Positions 1-11,000 of a stretch of DNA of 64,000 nt are shown here, in pieces; within the stretch, counting starts at the first letter, position 1; each line of letters starts with the position of its first letter. The notes below the pieces were generated by a model. The model was given only the letters and a program-made list of their open reading frames with translations, did no database searches and was not told where the DNA came from. Source of the DNA: Cladophialophora immunda. Lineage: Eukaryota > Ascomycota > Eurotiomycetes > Chaetothyriales > Herpotrichiellaceae. A program made the position numbers and the translations under genes. The stretch covers positions 3,342,955 through 3,406,954 of the forward strand of contig NW_015622546.1 of NCBI RefSeq assembly GCF_000835495.1, in the 5' to 3' direction.

Positions 1-314
1 GAGAATGGAGTGATGTCGAAGGCATTAAGCACTGATAGTGTGATTGGCATCGGGCAACTGGCGATACGCGTCCCGCTCACAAGAGATTGTCCATCAGCGA
101 CTACAGCATGGTAGCCGTTGCGCGAGCTGAAGGCGATCTGAGCGTGCGGGTGCAAGTATCCATCATTCTCGAGGACCCAACCAACAAGGCGACGGTGGTT
201 GCGGAAAATGTCTGCTGCTGCGGCGTCTTCCACGTTCATCCGCAGCGGAGGCGTAGAACTTTGGGGTCTCTTGTCAATGACATCTGGATTCAACGTAGTC
301 TCATCAGGCTCCAT
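1..314 (-). CDS. SET-domain-like protein, N-terminal part (runs off the left edge)
   Basis: Reading the minus strand from an ATG at 314 gives an open frame of 104 residues that leaves the window without a stop. It starts MEPDETTLNPDVID and continues with RRLVGWVLENDGYLHPH, then a stretch around SRNGYHAVVADGQS and ASCPMPITLSVLNAF. This layout (an acidic start, then W..E..GG/DGYLHPH..I, then G.R.ASCP...TLS.LNA) resembles the beginning of the Rubisco-methyltransferase-like SET proteins (RKM/SETD6 type) that methylate lysines on ribosomal or other proteins. The catalytic SET core would lie outside the window, so the assignment rests on the N-terminal pattern only. Coding is supported by a long stop-free frame with sensible codon use. 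The upstream region is shared with the divergent amidase gene that starts at 1826. Confidence 0.6.
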   Translation of the reverse strand, partial: MEPDETTLNPDVIDKRPQSSTPPLRMNVEDAAAADIFRNHRRLVGWVLENDGYLHPHAQIAFSSRNGYHAVVADGQSLVSGTRIASCPMPITLSVLNAFDITPF

Positions 315-1825
315 GTTGTTTCTACGTTGATATTCGTCGCCAATAAAAAGGATATAGAGAAGCACCGTTGTGGGACGTTCCACCAGAGAAAATCCTTGTC
401 AGAAAAGGTACAGCAGAAGAAAAGGAAAGTGTCAGACCCCTATCTATTTATGCAAAGAATACCGGAAAGAAAGAAGTGAAAGGTGTTTGTGCAGAACAGC
501 ATTAGATATAGAAAGATATCATATAAAGAGTTTGTTTTGCTGGCATGCAAATCGAGGTGAAGGAAAAGTGTGGGCAAGGTGGTGTGGTGGCCACAGTGAG
601 TGACAGCAATCTCTTCTAACTATTCGCCGTGAGCTCGTGATCCACCTTGAGGATGCAATAAAGTGACAGAGATTCACTCATGGCTGCTATTGATCTTGAA
701 GATGCTGGGGAGGGATGAACGTGGTCTTTGTTCTATTATTGTATCCTGTGGCATACTTGGCGGGGGAATGGCGTGTGTTGGCATGGCTCATGAAGTAATT
801 CGTGAGAGGGGAGAATGAAAGCAGGAGTGAAGGAGTGAAGGCTGCTTTAACTGGAGCTTTAACCAAGATGTTGGCGGAGCAGCCCCTTAACCGGGCAACT
901 GGGGGCCGGTGAGGCTGCCAGTAGGCGGTTTCTCCAGCTAAGCGTCTCAGCTAGTGATCGGCTACGCACCCCCAGAAAGCCCCTAGAAGGACTTCCCTGC
1001 CCTTGCCTGTGACAAGTGGGGACGCAAGTAAACCATTGACACCACGCCCAAACATCCAATATTAATATCGCAATGCCATACCTTCAGCCTTGTCGCCCTG
1101 TTGTAGTATCACAGCATCTCTCCGACATCCAGCTCTTAGTGATGACAGTCAGAAAGAAGGGGAAAATGAGTAGCTCTAGAGCTTTGGTCCCAAGTATACT
1201 GGACGCGTCTCGAATATACAACCACCAACAACCGTTCAGGAGAGGAGCATTGTGGTTGTGACCTGGTGGCATCAATGGGCCATGAAGCATCTCTAGGCAA
1301 TTCAGAACGCGACCGTTGTCCTGTTTTCCCTTCTAGTCAGACACGCCAGAGCAATACAGGCAGTATCTTGTTCTTCAATGAGCCGCGAGCAGAGGCCGTG
1401 AGACTGTTGTCGGGTATCTCCACCTGTATCTTTTTTCTCCAACTACTATGGAGGCGAGTGGCAAGGTCGAGTCGTTAAACACCCTCAGAACACGGCAGGT
1501 TCGCGAGCGGACAACTCCTTAGATACCTCTTCGTCGCTCGCCCCGTATCAACCAGAGAGCCGAACTTAATCAATAGCCACCGCGATCGTCCGACGAAAGA
1601 AAAGAAAAGAAATAATGCCTCTAGGGGTGTCCTGGATGACACACAATTAATTTGCCCATGTCCCTTGTAGCACCTTGCTTTGACCTTGGCCGGAATCTGG
1701 GACAGCGACTGACTGTGAGACCGTCTCGCGCGTGCAAACCATCCTCGTCTCCTGTTTCCAGATCCTTCGCTTCTTTCAGTCCGGGAAGTTCGAGCAGGTG
1801 GCTGAGGAGCTGGCCGATCAGAAGA
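315..1825. other. Intergenic region between two divergent genes
   Basis: This 1.5-kb stretch separates the SET-like gene (minus) from the amidase (plus) and must hold both promoters. Short open frames occur on both strands, but none shows a recognisable domain or consistent splice structure. The segment 1560-1825 upstream of the amidase is probably its 5' leader. Confidence 0.5.
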
Positions 1826-3385
1826 ATGGCTGTAAACGGCACTCATGCAGTGAACGGCGTCAATGGTACCCGATCAAAGCATGACATCTCTGCCTTGAAA
1901 GTCAACCAATCGCGGTTGATGGATGCCATTCACAGTGGCTGCAAGTATGGCGCTGCCCATCGCTATGGAGAGTAAGTGTAAAAGTCACCCCTAACCCCCC
2001 CATAGAGAACTGCTCCTGACGCAGTGCTCGACCAGTGACCCTGTCGAAACTGGAATGGCAAGGCTGAGTCTCAATGACGCGGACAAGGAAGTACGAGACT
2101 GGTTCATGGGCGTCACTGCCTCGTTGAATTGCAAGACAACTATTGACCAGATGGGAAACATGTTCGCTGTGAGGCCCGGGAAGAACCCCAAAGCGCCTCC
2201 GATCATGATGGGCTCGCATCTCGACACTCAACCGACAGGCGGGAGATATGACGGCATCTTGGGTGTCAACTCCGGGCTTGAAGTCCTGAGGGTTCTGCAC
2301 GAAAACAATGTTGAGACCGAAGGAAGTATTGGGGTAGTGAACTGGACCAACGAAGAGGGCGCGCGCTTTCCTATGATGGCCGTGTCGTCTGGCGTATGGG
2401 CTGAAGCGGTGTCTTTGGAAACGGCCTGGAATCTGCCCGAAGTGTCACCAGGAGACGATGGACACCGCAAGACAATGAAGCAAGAACTCGAAAGGATTGG
2501 ATATCTCGGGTCACAGCCGGCGTCCTACAAAGCATTTCCCATAGCCGCCCACTTCGAAGTTCATATCGAGCAAGGTCCCATCCTGGAAGCGGAGAAAAGG
2601 AGAGTAGGGGTCGTCAAAGGTCAGTGACTGTCGAGCATATTGATAAGACCGCAATCTGAGTCGTGACAGGTGTGCAAGCATTCAAATGGTTTGAAATCAC
2701 AGTAAAGGGGCGCGATACTCACGCCGGAACCACCCCTTTCACGGCTAGGATGGACTCGATGCTGTGCGCTGCAAAGCTGATTGTCGAGTCCAACGCCATT
2801 GCGAAGAAACTTGGAGGTCTTGCAACGACCGGCATCCTAAACCAACAGCCCGGGTCGATCAACACCATGGCTCACACGGTGACCTTCACTCTGGATATTC
2901 GACACACTGAGGATGCCAAGCTCGCCGAGATTGAGGAAACATGTCGATCAGAATTCGCAAGGATTGCAGAGAAAGAGAGCGAGAAAGGCTGCAAAGTGGA
3001 ATGGAAGGAACTGGTGGACAGCCCGGCAGTCAATTTCCATGCCGACTGTGTTGCTGCCGTCGAGGCGAGCGCGAAGGAGGTGTGTGAAGACCTCCCCATG
3101 ACTGCCGACGATGGGCAGTTGTGGAAATATATGATCAGCGGCGCCGGTCATGATAGTTGCTACACAAACCGTCGTTGTCCAACAAGCATGATCTTTACCG
3201 TCACCAAGGACGGAATCAGTCACAATCCGAAGGAATACTGCAGCCCGGAAGACTGGTAAGTCAATCGTCTTTGCTGGACATCCTTGACCTGCTGACACCC
3301 ATGCAGCGCCATCGGTGCCCAGGTACTGCTCGGAGCGGTGCTGAGGTATGACAAACTGCGAGCTGAAAGAGGAGACCTCGCCTGA
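1826..3385 (+). CDS. M20-family amidase/N-carbamoyl-amino-acid hydrolase (beta-ureidopropionase-like)
   Basis: Four exons (1826-1971, 2036-2619, 2670-3255, 3307-3385) join in frame to 464 residues. The family is the hydantoinase/carbamoylase branch of M20 metallopeptidases, zinc- or manganese-dependent enzymes that remove carbamoyl groups from amino acids or ureides. Metal-site motifs are visible in order: GSHLDTQPTGGRYDGILGV (His and Asp ligands), NWTNEEGARF (Glu-Glu), HFEVHIEQGP, then GAGHDSCY and DGISHNPKEYCSPEDC near the end. The dimerisation lid carries KGRDTHAGTTPFTARMD. The ATG at 1826 is chosen because the frame above it lacks family character; the leader MAVNGTHAVNGVNGT is Asn/Gly-rich and is not a targeting signal. 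Introns have good donors (GTAAGT, GTCAGT, GTAAGT) and CAG acceptors. Substrate cannot be read from sequence; cytosolic nitrogen salvage from pyrimidines or ureides is the likely setting. Confidence 0.88.
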
Positions 3386-3689
3386 AGCCGGGAACACCAA
3401 GGGGAGGGTCAAGAAGACAAGCTGGAAACTGGGACTTGTGCTGCCTTGTCAAATTCTCACAAAAGATATCGCTCTATTGGTTCTGTTGGCCGATCTTGAT
3501 GTCCCGAAATATCCCATGGCCTTGCTCGTCATGTTCCGATATTGCGCCTGTGCCTCAAGGAAAATCTGTTATACAAGTGGTCTTCTATCGCTGCCGTGCC
3601 TCGCTGGATACGAACTCCGCCCGAAAATGAGCCACCACACAAGCAACTCCAGGCTAACGTCGGTATGGAAGATACCCGGGGATTGGGTC
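3386..3689. other. Convergent 3' intergenic region
   Basis: About 300 bases lie between the stop codons of the amidase (plus) and the glycosyltransferase (minus). It should contain both 3' untranslated ends; no other feature is seen. Confidence 0.5.
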
Positions 3690-4865
3690 TCATCTTTCCA
3701 CGGATTTGACCACGTCGGCTTTCTTCCTCTCATCTTTGACCGCCCTCGGTCTCGGAGGTCCAACGTTATGTTCTGGCTTCTTCCCGTCTAGCTTTTCCAC
3801 TTCTTTCTCCCATCTGGTAAAATAATATCTCATTTCGTCTTCGCAGTCCCGCTTGTCGCTTTCCCTGCATCCTTTTAGATTGACCACCAAATCCCCTTCT
3901 TGCCACATGCTGTCGTGAGTGCGGGTGAGACCCGTCAACGGGTCTTTCGCCGGTGGTGTGGCGTAGTTGTAGGAATTGATCCAGCGTTGCTCGATCAGTA
4001 CCAACTTGGCTAGAACCGTGGGGTGCCATTGGACCAGGTGCTCGAGCGCATGGTTCTCTGCTTTCTGAAATGCATAGGCACGGTATAAGGGATCGAACCA
4101 GGCATCCAGGAAGTAATGGGCCCAATTGTCTGGCGTTTTGGTGCTGAAGGGGGTGTTGCGCAGGATGAAAGAGGTATGGGCAAGATTGTCCATGTCTTGC
4201 GACAGTATTAGGTGCGTGCGAGAAGGCTTGAGGTGAGAGAATGTGTGAATGACCGAGTCTGGTGGAACGACAGGAATGTCCTTGAGCATGAGCGACTCGA
4301 GTGGTTGGAGGATGTGGGACTCTAGTGACACTGAAGGATTCGTTATGAAGGCGTCGACGGACAAGGACCAGAAAAAGGTGCTTGTGGCATGCTCTGTCAA
4401 AGCATGTCGCATTGCTGGTATCGTCGACCAGGATAACGGAGAAGGGTCAACGAGGTGGAAATACGCCGTCGTGTTGGTGTAGAAGTTCTTGTACCCTAGA
4501 TCACCATCAGCTCACTCTAGTCCAGTGTCTCAAGTGCAACATGCGCTACCATGTCTCCTGGCATAATCATCTCGGTTTGTCTTTACTATCCGCATGTAGT
4601 CTTCGTTCATGGTCTCATTGTCAAACACCGTCACGAGAACAATATCTTGAGGCCCTTCAATTGAAGTTGCGCCATCGTTGTGCTCCCCTGTTAAATCGAA
4701 CGAAAGAACAAACCGGACGACAAGGTACAACGTCAATATTCCCAACACGAAGTAGGCACCGAGTTGGAATTGCTTCCGCCGTCTCTGGGATGCGGCAGTC
4801 AAGTTGCTGTTCCGAACGTAGGGAGGAGGATGGGATGTTTTGCGCGGGGGGAGGGCGAAGTGCAT
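3690..4865 (-). CDS. GT34-family glycosyltransferase (MNN10/MNN11-like mannan polymerase subunit)
   Basis: Two exons (4865-4550 and 4495-3690) give 373 residues. The intron has donor GTAGCG, branch CTGAT and acceptor TAG, and restores the phrase RRHGYKNFYTN, which reads straight across the joint. The N-terminus is cytosolic (MHFALPPRKTSHPPPY...RRRK), followed by one membrane anchor around residues 35-55 (GAYFVLGILTLYLVVRF), so this is a type II Golgi protein. The luminal part has IVLVTVFDNE, then the GT34 signature region, WFDPLYRAYAFQKAENHALEHLVQWHP and DLVVNLKGC. In yeast, Mnn10 and Mnn11 belong to the alpha-1,6-mannan polymerase II complex. The expected metal-binding DxD site reads S151-V-D153, so its first Asp is missing; this may be a non-catalytic or Mnn11-type subunit. 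Yeast Mnn10, Mnn11 and fission yeast Gma12 are all relatives. Confidence 0.85.
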
Positions 4866-5475
4866 TGTGAGCTGCCTCTGGGCAAATCAGGAGGCTAAAT
4901 CTCAAGCCGCTGCTCGACAGGCCATTGTTCGTGCTCACATCACTTGGGCTGAGATGGATATGGTGGCAGAAAGTGGTTGCAGGCGGCGCCAACTTCCCTA
5001 GGAGTCCTCACTCCACATTCTCCAAAGTAGCCAGCCTCGCAGCCTCGCAGCCTCACAGCCTTGCAGTCTGACTGTCATCAAGTGGTCTATGCCACTGCCA
5101 GTAAGAACCACTGATAATCTACTCCGGATTATATTATGTGCTCAGAACGGAAATATTCTCATTTACAGATGACCACAAGGCCTAATTGAGGCTGGCTCGT
5201 TTCTATGGTAAACTGGTCTTGCTATCGAGATTCCCGGAAAAACTGAAGTTACTCTGATCACATCCACCGCTCTGAAGCCTGTCCCTGGCTAATTCGACCT
5301 CGCATCCATATCCAGTCTGCTTGCCTTGATCCAGCCGATGAAGCTGAAGGGCTGATGCACACAATGCTTGATTCTTGGCCTGCTCCCATATTAAATCCGC
5401 AAGTGAGCCTTCGCAAAATAGTGTCGCTTTGTGGACCTCGTTGGCTTGTTGTTGGCCTTTTGGATGTAGTTATGG
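4866..5475. other. Intergenic region with promoter of the glycosyltransferase gene
   Basis: No gene is supported here. The segment next to 4866 is the promoter side of the glycosyltransferase; the part near 5475 is the 3' end of the secreted-protein gene. A short 8-bp tandem repeat lies at 5033-5064. Confidence 0.5.
5033..5064. repeat. Four tandem copies of an 8-bp unit
   Basis: The unit AGCCTCGC occurs twice exactly, followed by AGCCTCAC and AGCCTTGC. It sits about 170-200 bp upstream of the glycosyltransferase start. Such short arrays are length-variable by slippage; no function is implied. Confidence 0.8.
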
Positions 5476-6012
5476 TCATGGGCAGTTGATGAATTGCCAG
5501 ATGATCTCTGAATTGGACGTGACTTTGTAGCTAATCGAGATGGGCATCGTGAGGTCGGCAGCATCGTGGATGTTGAGAAGATGTAAGGTAGCCGGTTCTT
5601 GAGTTTGATCGCGCGCAAAATCGGCAGGTGCATTGAGAATAAATTTGATGTCGAGAGAACCATAGCCTTCGGGGTCTGTTGGCTCTGGAGCGCCAGGGCA
5701 GGTGTAGACTACATTAACATCCTTTGATGCCTGGCCATTGCTGGCTGTGTCCGTGATGTAATCGTAAACGAGATTGCAATAGTCGCTGGTCTTTGACGGG
5801 TCTCCGCGATTTTTGACATTGATATTCGCCTCGTACGTCAAACCACACTCTGGGTCCGGCATGTCAGGGTCGATGTTAAATGTAAGAACATCGTCAGCAT
5901 GTGAAAGGTCCGAGGATGTTTCGCTGCGGGCGATAATGACAGCTTCGAAGTGAGCAAGCTCCGCGTTGACTAGGTGTAGAAGGTAAGTGATTAGCCCCAG
6001 AATGAGCTTCAT
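5476..6012 (-). CDS. Small secreted protein of unknown function
   Basis: A single exon of 178 residues starting at the ATG at 6012. That start is preferred over an open extension to 6171 because it begins a clear signal peptide: MKLILGLITYLLHLVNA, with cleavage likely after the last Ala. The mature part is acidic, about 160 residues, with four cysteines (PEC, DYC, YTC, INC) that could form two disulfides. It is rich in Asp, Thr and Ser and ends QFINCP. I do not recognise a domain. The pattern suits a secreted or cell-surface protein with a small beta-rich fold, but that is inference. The neighbours (a Golgi mannosyltransferase-type gene and TSC13) give no functional hint. No intron is needed. 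Confidence 0.65.
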   Translation of the reverse strand: MKLILGLITYLLHLVNAELAHFEAVIIARSETSSDLSHADDVLTFNIDPDMPDPECGLTYEANINVKNRGDPSKTSDYCNLVYDYITDTASNGQASKDVNVVYTCPGAPEPTDPEGYGSLDIKFILNAPADFARDQTQEPATLHLLNIHDAADLTMPISISYKVTSNSEIIWQFINCP

Positions 6013-6354
6013 CTCGACGACAGTTTTGCCGCTGCTAGATGGAAAGGCAAGGTGTAGGTTGAAAGGTTGCTGAGGTCGAGTCAAATATCGATTCTGCCGT
6101 GTCTTTTGGTCGAGAGAACGTCTCGAGATCTTTATAGGCAAAGATTGCACATTGGAGCGTAGCCTCTTCACTTCACTTGGCGGGAGCCCGGTATCATCTG
6201 ATGAGACAGTGAAGCAGCGAGACAGCGTGCGATGTCATGCTTTATTACTGTCAGATGTAGCTGACCCCTGCCTCAAACTCGCTTCAGTCCATTACAGTTC
6301 AAGTCACTGGGGTTGCCTCTTTCCTTGAGAAACATTAACCGGATCTCTGATACC
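6013..6354. other. Intergenic region
   Basis: This short gap holds the promoter of the secreted-protein gene and the 3' end of the TSC13 gene, both on the minus strand. Nothing else is seen. Confidence 0.5.
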
Positions 6355-7356
6355 TTACCAGATCCCTGGTAGCATGGTGAATTTCTTCTTCTTGTATTTG
6401 TCACCAAACTCCTTGCGGTATCTTCGCTCCTTTTTTGCTGCCCATTGCCCCATCTGGAGGACGGAGACGACGAGAAAGATGAGCACTCCCCAGCTCAGGC
6501 CGCTCAGAAGATAAACCCCAACCCAAGAGATGGTCTCCGTCATGTAGTTGGGGCAGGTGACGAGATTGAACAAGAACCCTTGTGGGATTCCCCGTTCGGA
6601 CCCTCCCGCACTCCGTAGTCCTTTCAACGTGAGGTGTGTTTGGAGATTGCCCAGTTCCCCGAGTACGAAGATGACCAATCCAGGGTAGAAGAGCAGTGGG
6701 TTCGGGTCTTGTGCTGCGGCGGAGTAAGGGGAATAGATGAAAGCTGCAATCATGAGACCAGAGAGAATCCAATAATGGAAACTGTTCTTGAAGATGTTGC
6801 GGATAGGCATAGTAGCGGCCGAGAAGCGGTGGACAAACAACGTCTCGAGCTCTCGCTTGGCGAAGTGCAAGCATATCAACACACACAGCAGCTGTTGTAG
6901 TTGAGATGCCTCTTTACTGGCGGATGGGTAGATGTACGGTCGGAGGGCCAGCATCAATGGATGTATCAGGATCGGGCCAAAATACTCGACCAGGAAGACA
7001 GTCCGCCATGCCACTTGTGTCCCCAGATCTTTGACATAGACCGTACTCTGATCACGTAGACCGGTTTGATGTATCGATGTATCCTTGGCGTTGACCACGA
7101 CACTGCCATCGGAGCCCTTTGTCACGCGCAGCTGGTGAATCGAGTATTTGGTCCTGCGTGCAAGTTCGGAGTACAACTCGGCTGCGGAGGCATCGGGTTT
7201 CAGGTCGACCGACTCCGGTAGGGATTTTATGGGCTTCCCTATGAAATTGTTAGCAGGGAGGCGTCGAGGAGGGCAAGATTCTGCCCGGGTATTGGTTCCA
7301 GCCCGCTTTTACTTACCTCGTGGGCGTATTTGCAGTGTGATGGGTTTTGACGCCAT
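6355..7356 (-). CDS. TSC13: Very-long-chain trans-2,3-enoyl-CoA reductase
   Basis: Two exons (7356-7317 and 7238-6355) give 307 residues, close to the usual 300-310. The intron has a GTAAGT donor, a GCTAAC branch and a TAG acceptor. The protein starts MASKPITLQIRPRGKP, a ubiquitin-like N-terminal region, then YVKDLGTQVAWRTVFLVEYFGP and several membrane spans. The C-terminal steroid 5-alpha-reductase-type domain carries GELGNLQTHLTLKGLR, GIPQGFLFNLVTCPNYMTE and ends YRKEFGDKYKKKKFTMLPGIW-like. The CPNY tyrosine (about residue 245) matches the catalytically important Tyr of the family. The enzyme performs the last step of each round of very-long-chain fatty acid elongation in the ER, using NADPH, and supplies sphingolipid acyl chains. 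Its promoter is shared with the divergent fatty acid oxygenase gene starting at 8021. Confidence 0.93.
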
Positions 7357-8020
7357 GTTGGCCGACCGAGCTCCAGCGGCTGAGAGAATACGAGACTTCG
7401 GAGGACACCCAAGACAACAAGCGAGGGTAAAAGATGTGGGAGAGAAGCGAGTCCAAGGGGACAAGGCAAGGACTATCGAATCACAGCCGCAAGGCGAGCG
7501 CAGTTGCGAATTGTGGCGGATGGTGGCAGTCTCCTTGAAAATAAAGGCTGCGTGTTCAACAAACTAGTGCGAGTCTGGAGTCTGGCGCTCTACGGCCTCA
7601 CGGCAGTCGCCCATTGGACGAAACCCCCTTTTACAGCCCCGCTTTCCCCTTTTGAGGGACTTCCTGCTCCATTCGGCGCTATTCTCCTTGTGGCGCCTTC
7701 CTGGACCCTTTTAGTCCTCGCCAGCCCATTCAGCCGTACAAGGGGCTGGCTGAGAATGTGAGAATGAGTACGAGTACGGAGTATTGTTAGTGAGATGTAT
7801 TGTTATAAGCGCTGTTTCTCCCTTGTGCTCTGGCTGTCAGCTTCCTTTCCTACCGACGAACGCAGGTGAGGGGACTGTTGGCGAGCTACGAGCATAATAT
7901 CTATCCGCACCTGTCAGCTCAGCCTCACTTCCGGTACTTGATCCTCGTTGAGGTTCTATTGGCCACGGTTGTTGTATAGCTGGTCGCACCTTGTCGTCTG
8001 AGGCTCCAGGAGGATCCAAC
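7357..8020. promoter_or_regulatory. Shared divergent promoter of TSC13 and the Ppo oxygenase
   Basis: The two ATGs are 664 bases apart and point away from each other, so both promoters must lie here. I see no convincing gene inside. No specific operator can be named from sequence alone. Confidence 0.5.
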
Positions 8021-11000
8021 ATGCCATTGAGCTTATCAAAACTGAAGGGTATGCTATGCATCCCTGAAAGCTCTGAAAGTAACTCAAAGGATGTAGGGTC
8101 TAGATCGGCCAGGGAGTCTCGGCCAGATAAGACGCCAGTTGTCCAAGAGCGACCCCGTTCGAGCGACTCCAGCACCTCTGCATCGACTAGTGAAACCAAG
8201 AGATCAGATCAGATCTTGGACGTGCTCAAAACCTTCAACTTAAAGAATCTCAGGACCGTCAAAGATGTCGCCTTGCAGCAAATTGACGGCGAGCCTATCG
8301 ACGACAAGACATACCTTATGGAACGAATCGTCCAGCTGGTAGCGGACCTTCCCATCTCCAGCAGAACGAGCGCTACTCTTACCAATGCGTTCCTGAACCA
8401 GCTGTGGACAGACCTGAAGCACCCACCTCAATCATATTTGGGAGCGGATTACGTCTATCGCAAGGCTGACGGAACCAACAACAATATTCTCTGGCCGCAT
8501 CTCGGGGCTGCAAAGCAGCCCTACGCTCGAACGGTGCGGCCCAGACTGATGCAACCCGTTGCCAGGCCTGATCCTGGAGTTATCTTTGAGAGCCTTTTGG
8601 CTCGCAAGAAGTTCAGGCCACACCCCAACAAAATATCGAGCGTACTCTTCTATGTGGCCTCGATCATCATTCACGATATCTTCCACACTAACCACGAAGA
8701 CTATAGTATCTCCGATACTTCGTCCTATCTGGACTTGGCTCCTCTTTACGGCAGTTCTGCGAAAGAACAGGAGGCTGTCCGGACCATGCGTGATGGGAAA
8801 CTGAAGCCCGATTGTTTCTCGGATGTGCGAATTCTCGGCTTTCCCCCTGGTGTTGGTGTTCTTCTCATCATGTTCAATCGCTTCCACAATCATATAGCAG
8901 AAAACCTTGCTCGCATCGACGAAAGCGGCCGCTTCTCGAGGATTCTCAATCCACAAGGGAAGCCGAGGCCTCCCAACGCCGAAAAGCTCTATGACGAAGC
9001 GTTATTCCAGACGGCAAGGTTGATCACTACCGGACTCTACGCCAACGTCATCCTGAAGGACTACGTGAGAACGATTTTGAATTTGAACCGGGTGGACTCG
9101 TTATGGAACCTCGACCCGAGATCTGAAGAAGGCAATGCCATCTTTGGCCACAAGATTCCAGAAGCTACTGGAAATTCTGTTTCGGCGGAATTCAACCTGG
9201 TCTACCGGTGGCATTCCTGTGTCTCCGAACGAGACGAACAATGGACAAAGGAGGCTTACACAAAACTCTTCGGGCACCAAACCTCGCTGTCCATGGGTCA
9301 ATTCCTCGGTGCACTTAATGAATGGGCCAAGAAATTGAGCCCGGATCCGGTCAAGCGAGAATTTGCTGGTCTTCAGCGCCAGCCTGATAACAAGTATCCC
9401 GACGAGGAACTGGCGGCCATCTGGACTGCATCTGTCTCGGACGTTGCGGGTAGCTATGGAGCCGCCCACGTACCTGAGATCCTCAAGAACGTGGAAGTGC
9501 TGGGAATCATCCAAAGTCGCTCTTGGAACCTGGCGAGCCTGAACGAGTTCCGAGAATACTTCAAGCTCGAGCCACATAAGACGTTCGAGGACATCAATCC
9601 CGACCCCCTCATCGTCGAGCAGTTGCGACGTCTCTACGGGCATCCAGATAACGTGGAAATATACCCCGGCGTAGTCATCGAGGCGGCCAAGGAGCCGAAA
9701 CTCCCTGGCAGCGGATTGTGCACGAACTTCACCACCTCGCGAGCGATCCTCTCGGACGCAGTTGCGTTGGTTCGAGGTGACCGGTTTTACACCATTGACT
9801 ATACGCCGGCGAACCTGACAAACTGGGGATTCACACAGGCGGACTATGACCTAGCCATTAACAACGGCTGTGTATTTTACAAGTTGGTGCTGACTGCGTT
9901 GCCGAACAGCTATCGACAGAACTCTGTGTATGCACACTACCCGCTAGTAATTCCAGAGGAAAACAAGTCCATCTTGACCAAGTTGAAAAAGGCTGATCTG
10001 TACAATTTCGACAAACCAACTAATCTTCCTGCCACTCTGGCACTTGGCTCTTCCGAAGCCTGCAGGACCGTCATGGGTGGTACGTCTGCTTTTCGTTCAT
10101 CTTGGGATGCGCAGCTGTTCTCCGCCCAGGGGCTTCAGCATAACGGGGAAAGGGCATCAATTGTCGCCCATAAGCTGCTCCAAACTGAAGGACTGCAAGC
10201 TGCCGCAGATGCCTTCTACAAGGACGCGATCACGACTCTGCTCCGGAACAATGCGTATCAGCTTGCAGGCTATCACCAGGTCGATGTCGTTCGGGACGTC
10301 TTCAACATTGCTCACGCGCAGTTCGCTGCGAATCTTTTCCTTCTACCTCTGGGCAGTAAAAGCAAATCGCACGCGAAATACGCCGAACAAGACATCGTTG
10401 CCCTTCTTTCCGCCATATATAGCTGTGCCAACATGGAGCAACCTGCGCGGCGGTTTGCTGTTGTCAAAAAGAAACAGAAGGCGATCTTGCAGCTTGCAGC
10501 GCGCTTGCAAGAAGAAGTAAGCAACGGCATCAAGGGCAATTTCAGTCTACACTCGCACTCGCCCGTACAGCTTCGAAGCCTTGCGGCACAAGTGATCCAA
10601 GAAGCCTCGAAGAGTGGACTATCTCCTGCTGATATTGTGTGGTCTCAGCTTCTCCCGTTGGCAGCTTGGGTATTTGTGAATCAGTCGCGAGTCTTTGCTG
10701 AAGTTCTGGATCACATTCTTGGTGAAGGAGACAAGAAGACGGATATCGCAGAGCTGAAGCAGATGTTGGACCAAGAGGGCTCATCATCGGCCAAAGCTCA
10801 GTCATACTTTCGTGAAATTTGCAGGTTAAGACCATCGACGCCGATCTTCAGAGAGGCGACGTCTTCGCAAACCGTGATCGATGGAAGAAACCAGATCCAG
10901 GTATCTGCGGGGCAGCGTATTCTTTGTGACACAGATCCGGTAAGTTAGACTTGCTTCAGGGAGAATGCTTGTGCTAAGAGTCGATGACAGACTGCGGCGA

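Noticed and set aside
1475..1846. 123-residue minus-strand frame upstream of the amidase
   Set aside because: No domain, no plausible splice partner, and it overlaps the probable amidase leader.
1972..2005. A shorter first intron in the amidase, also in frame
   Set aside because: At 34 bases it is too short for a fungal spliceosomal intron; the 64-base alternative (1972-2035) has normal size.
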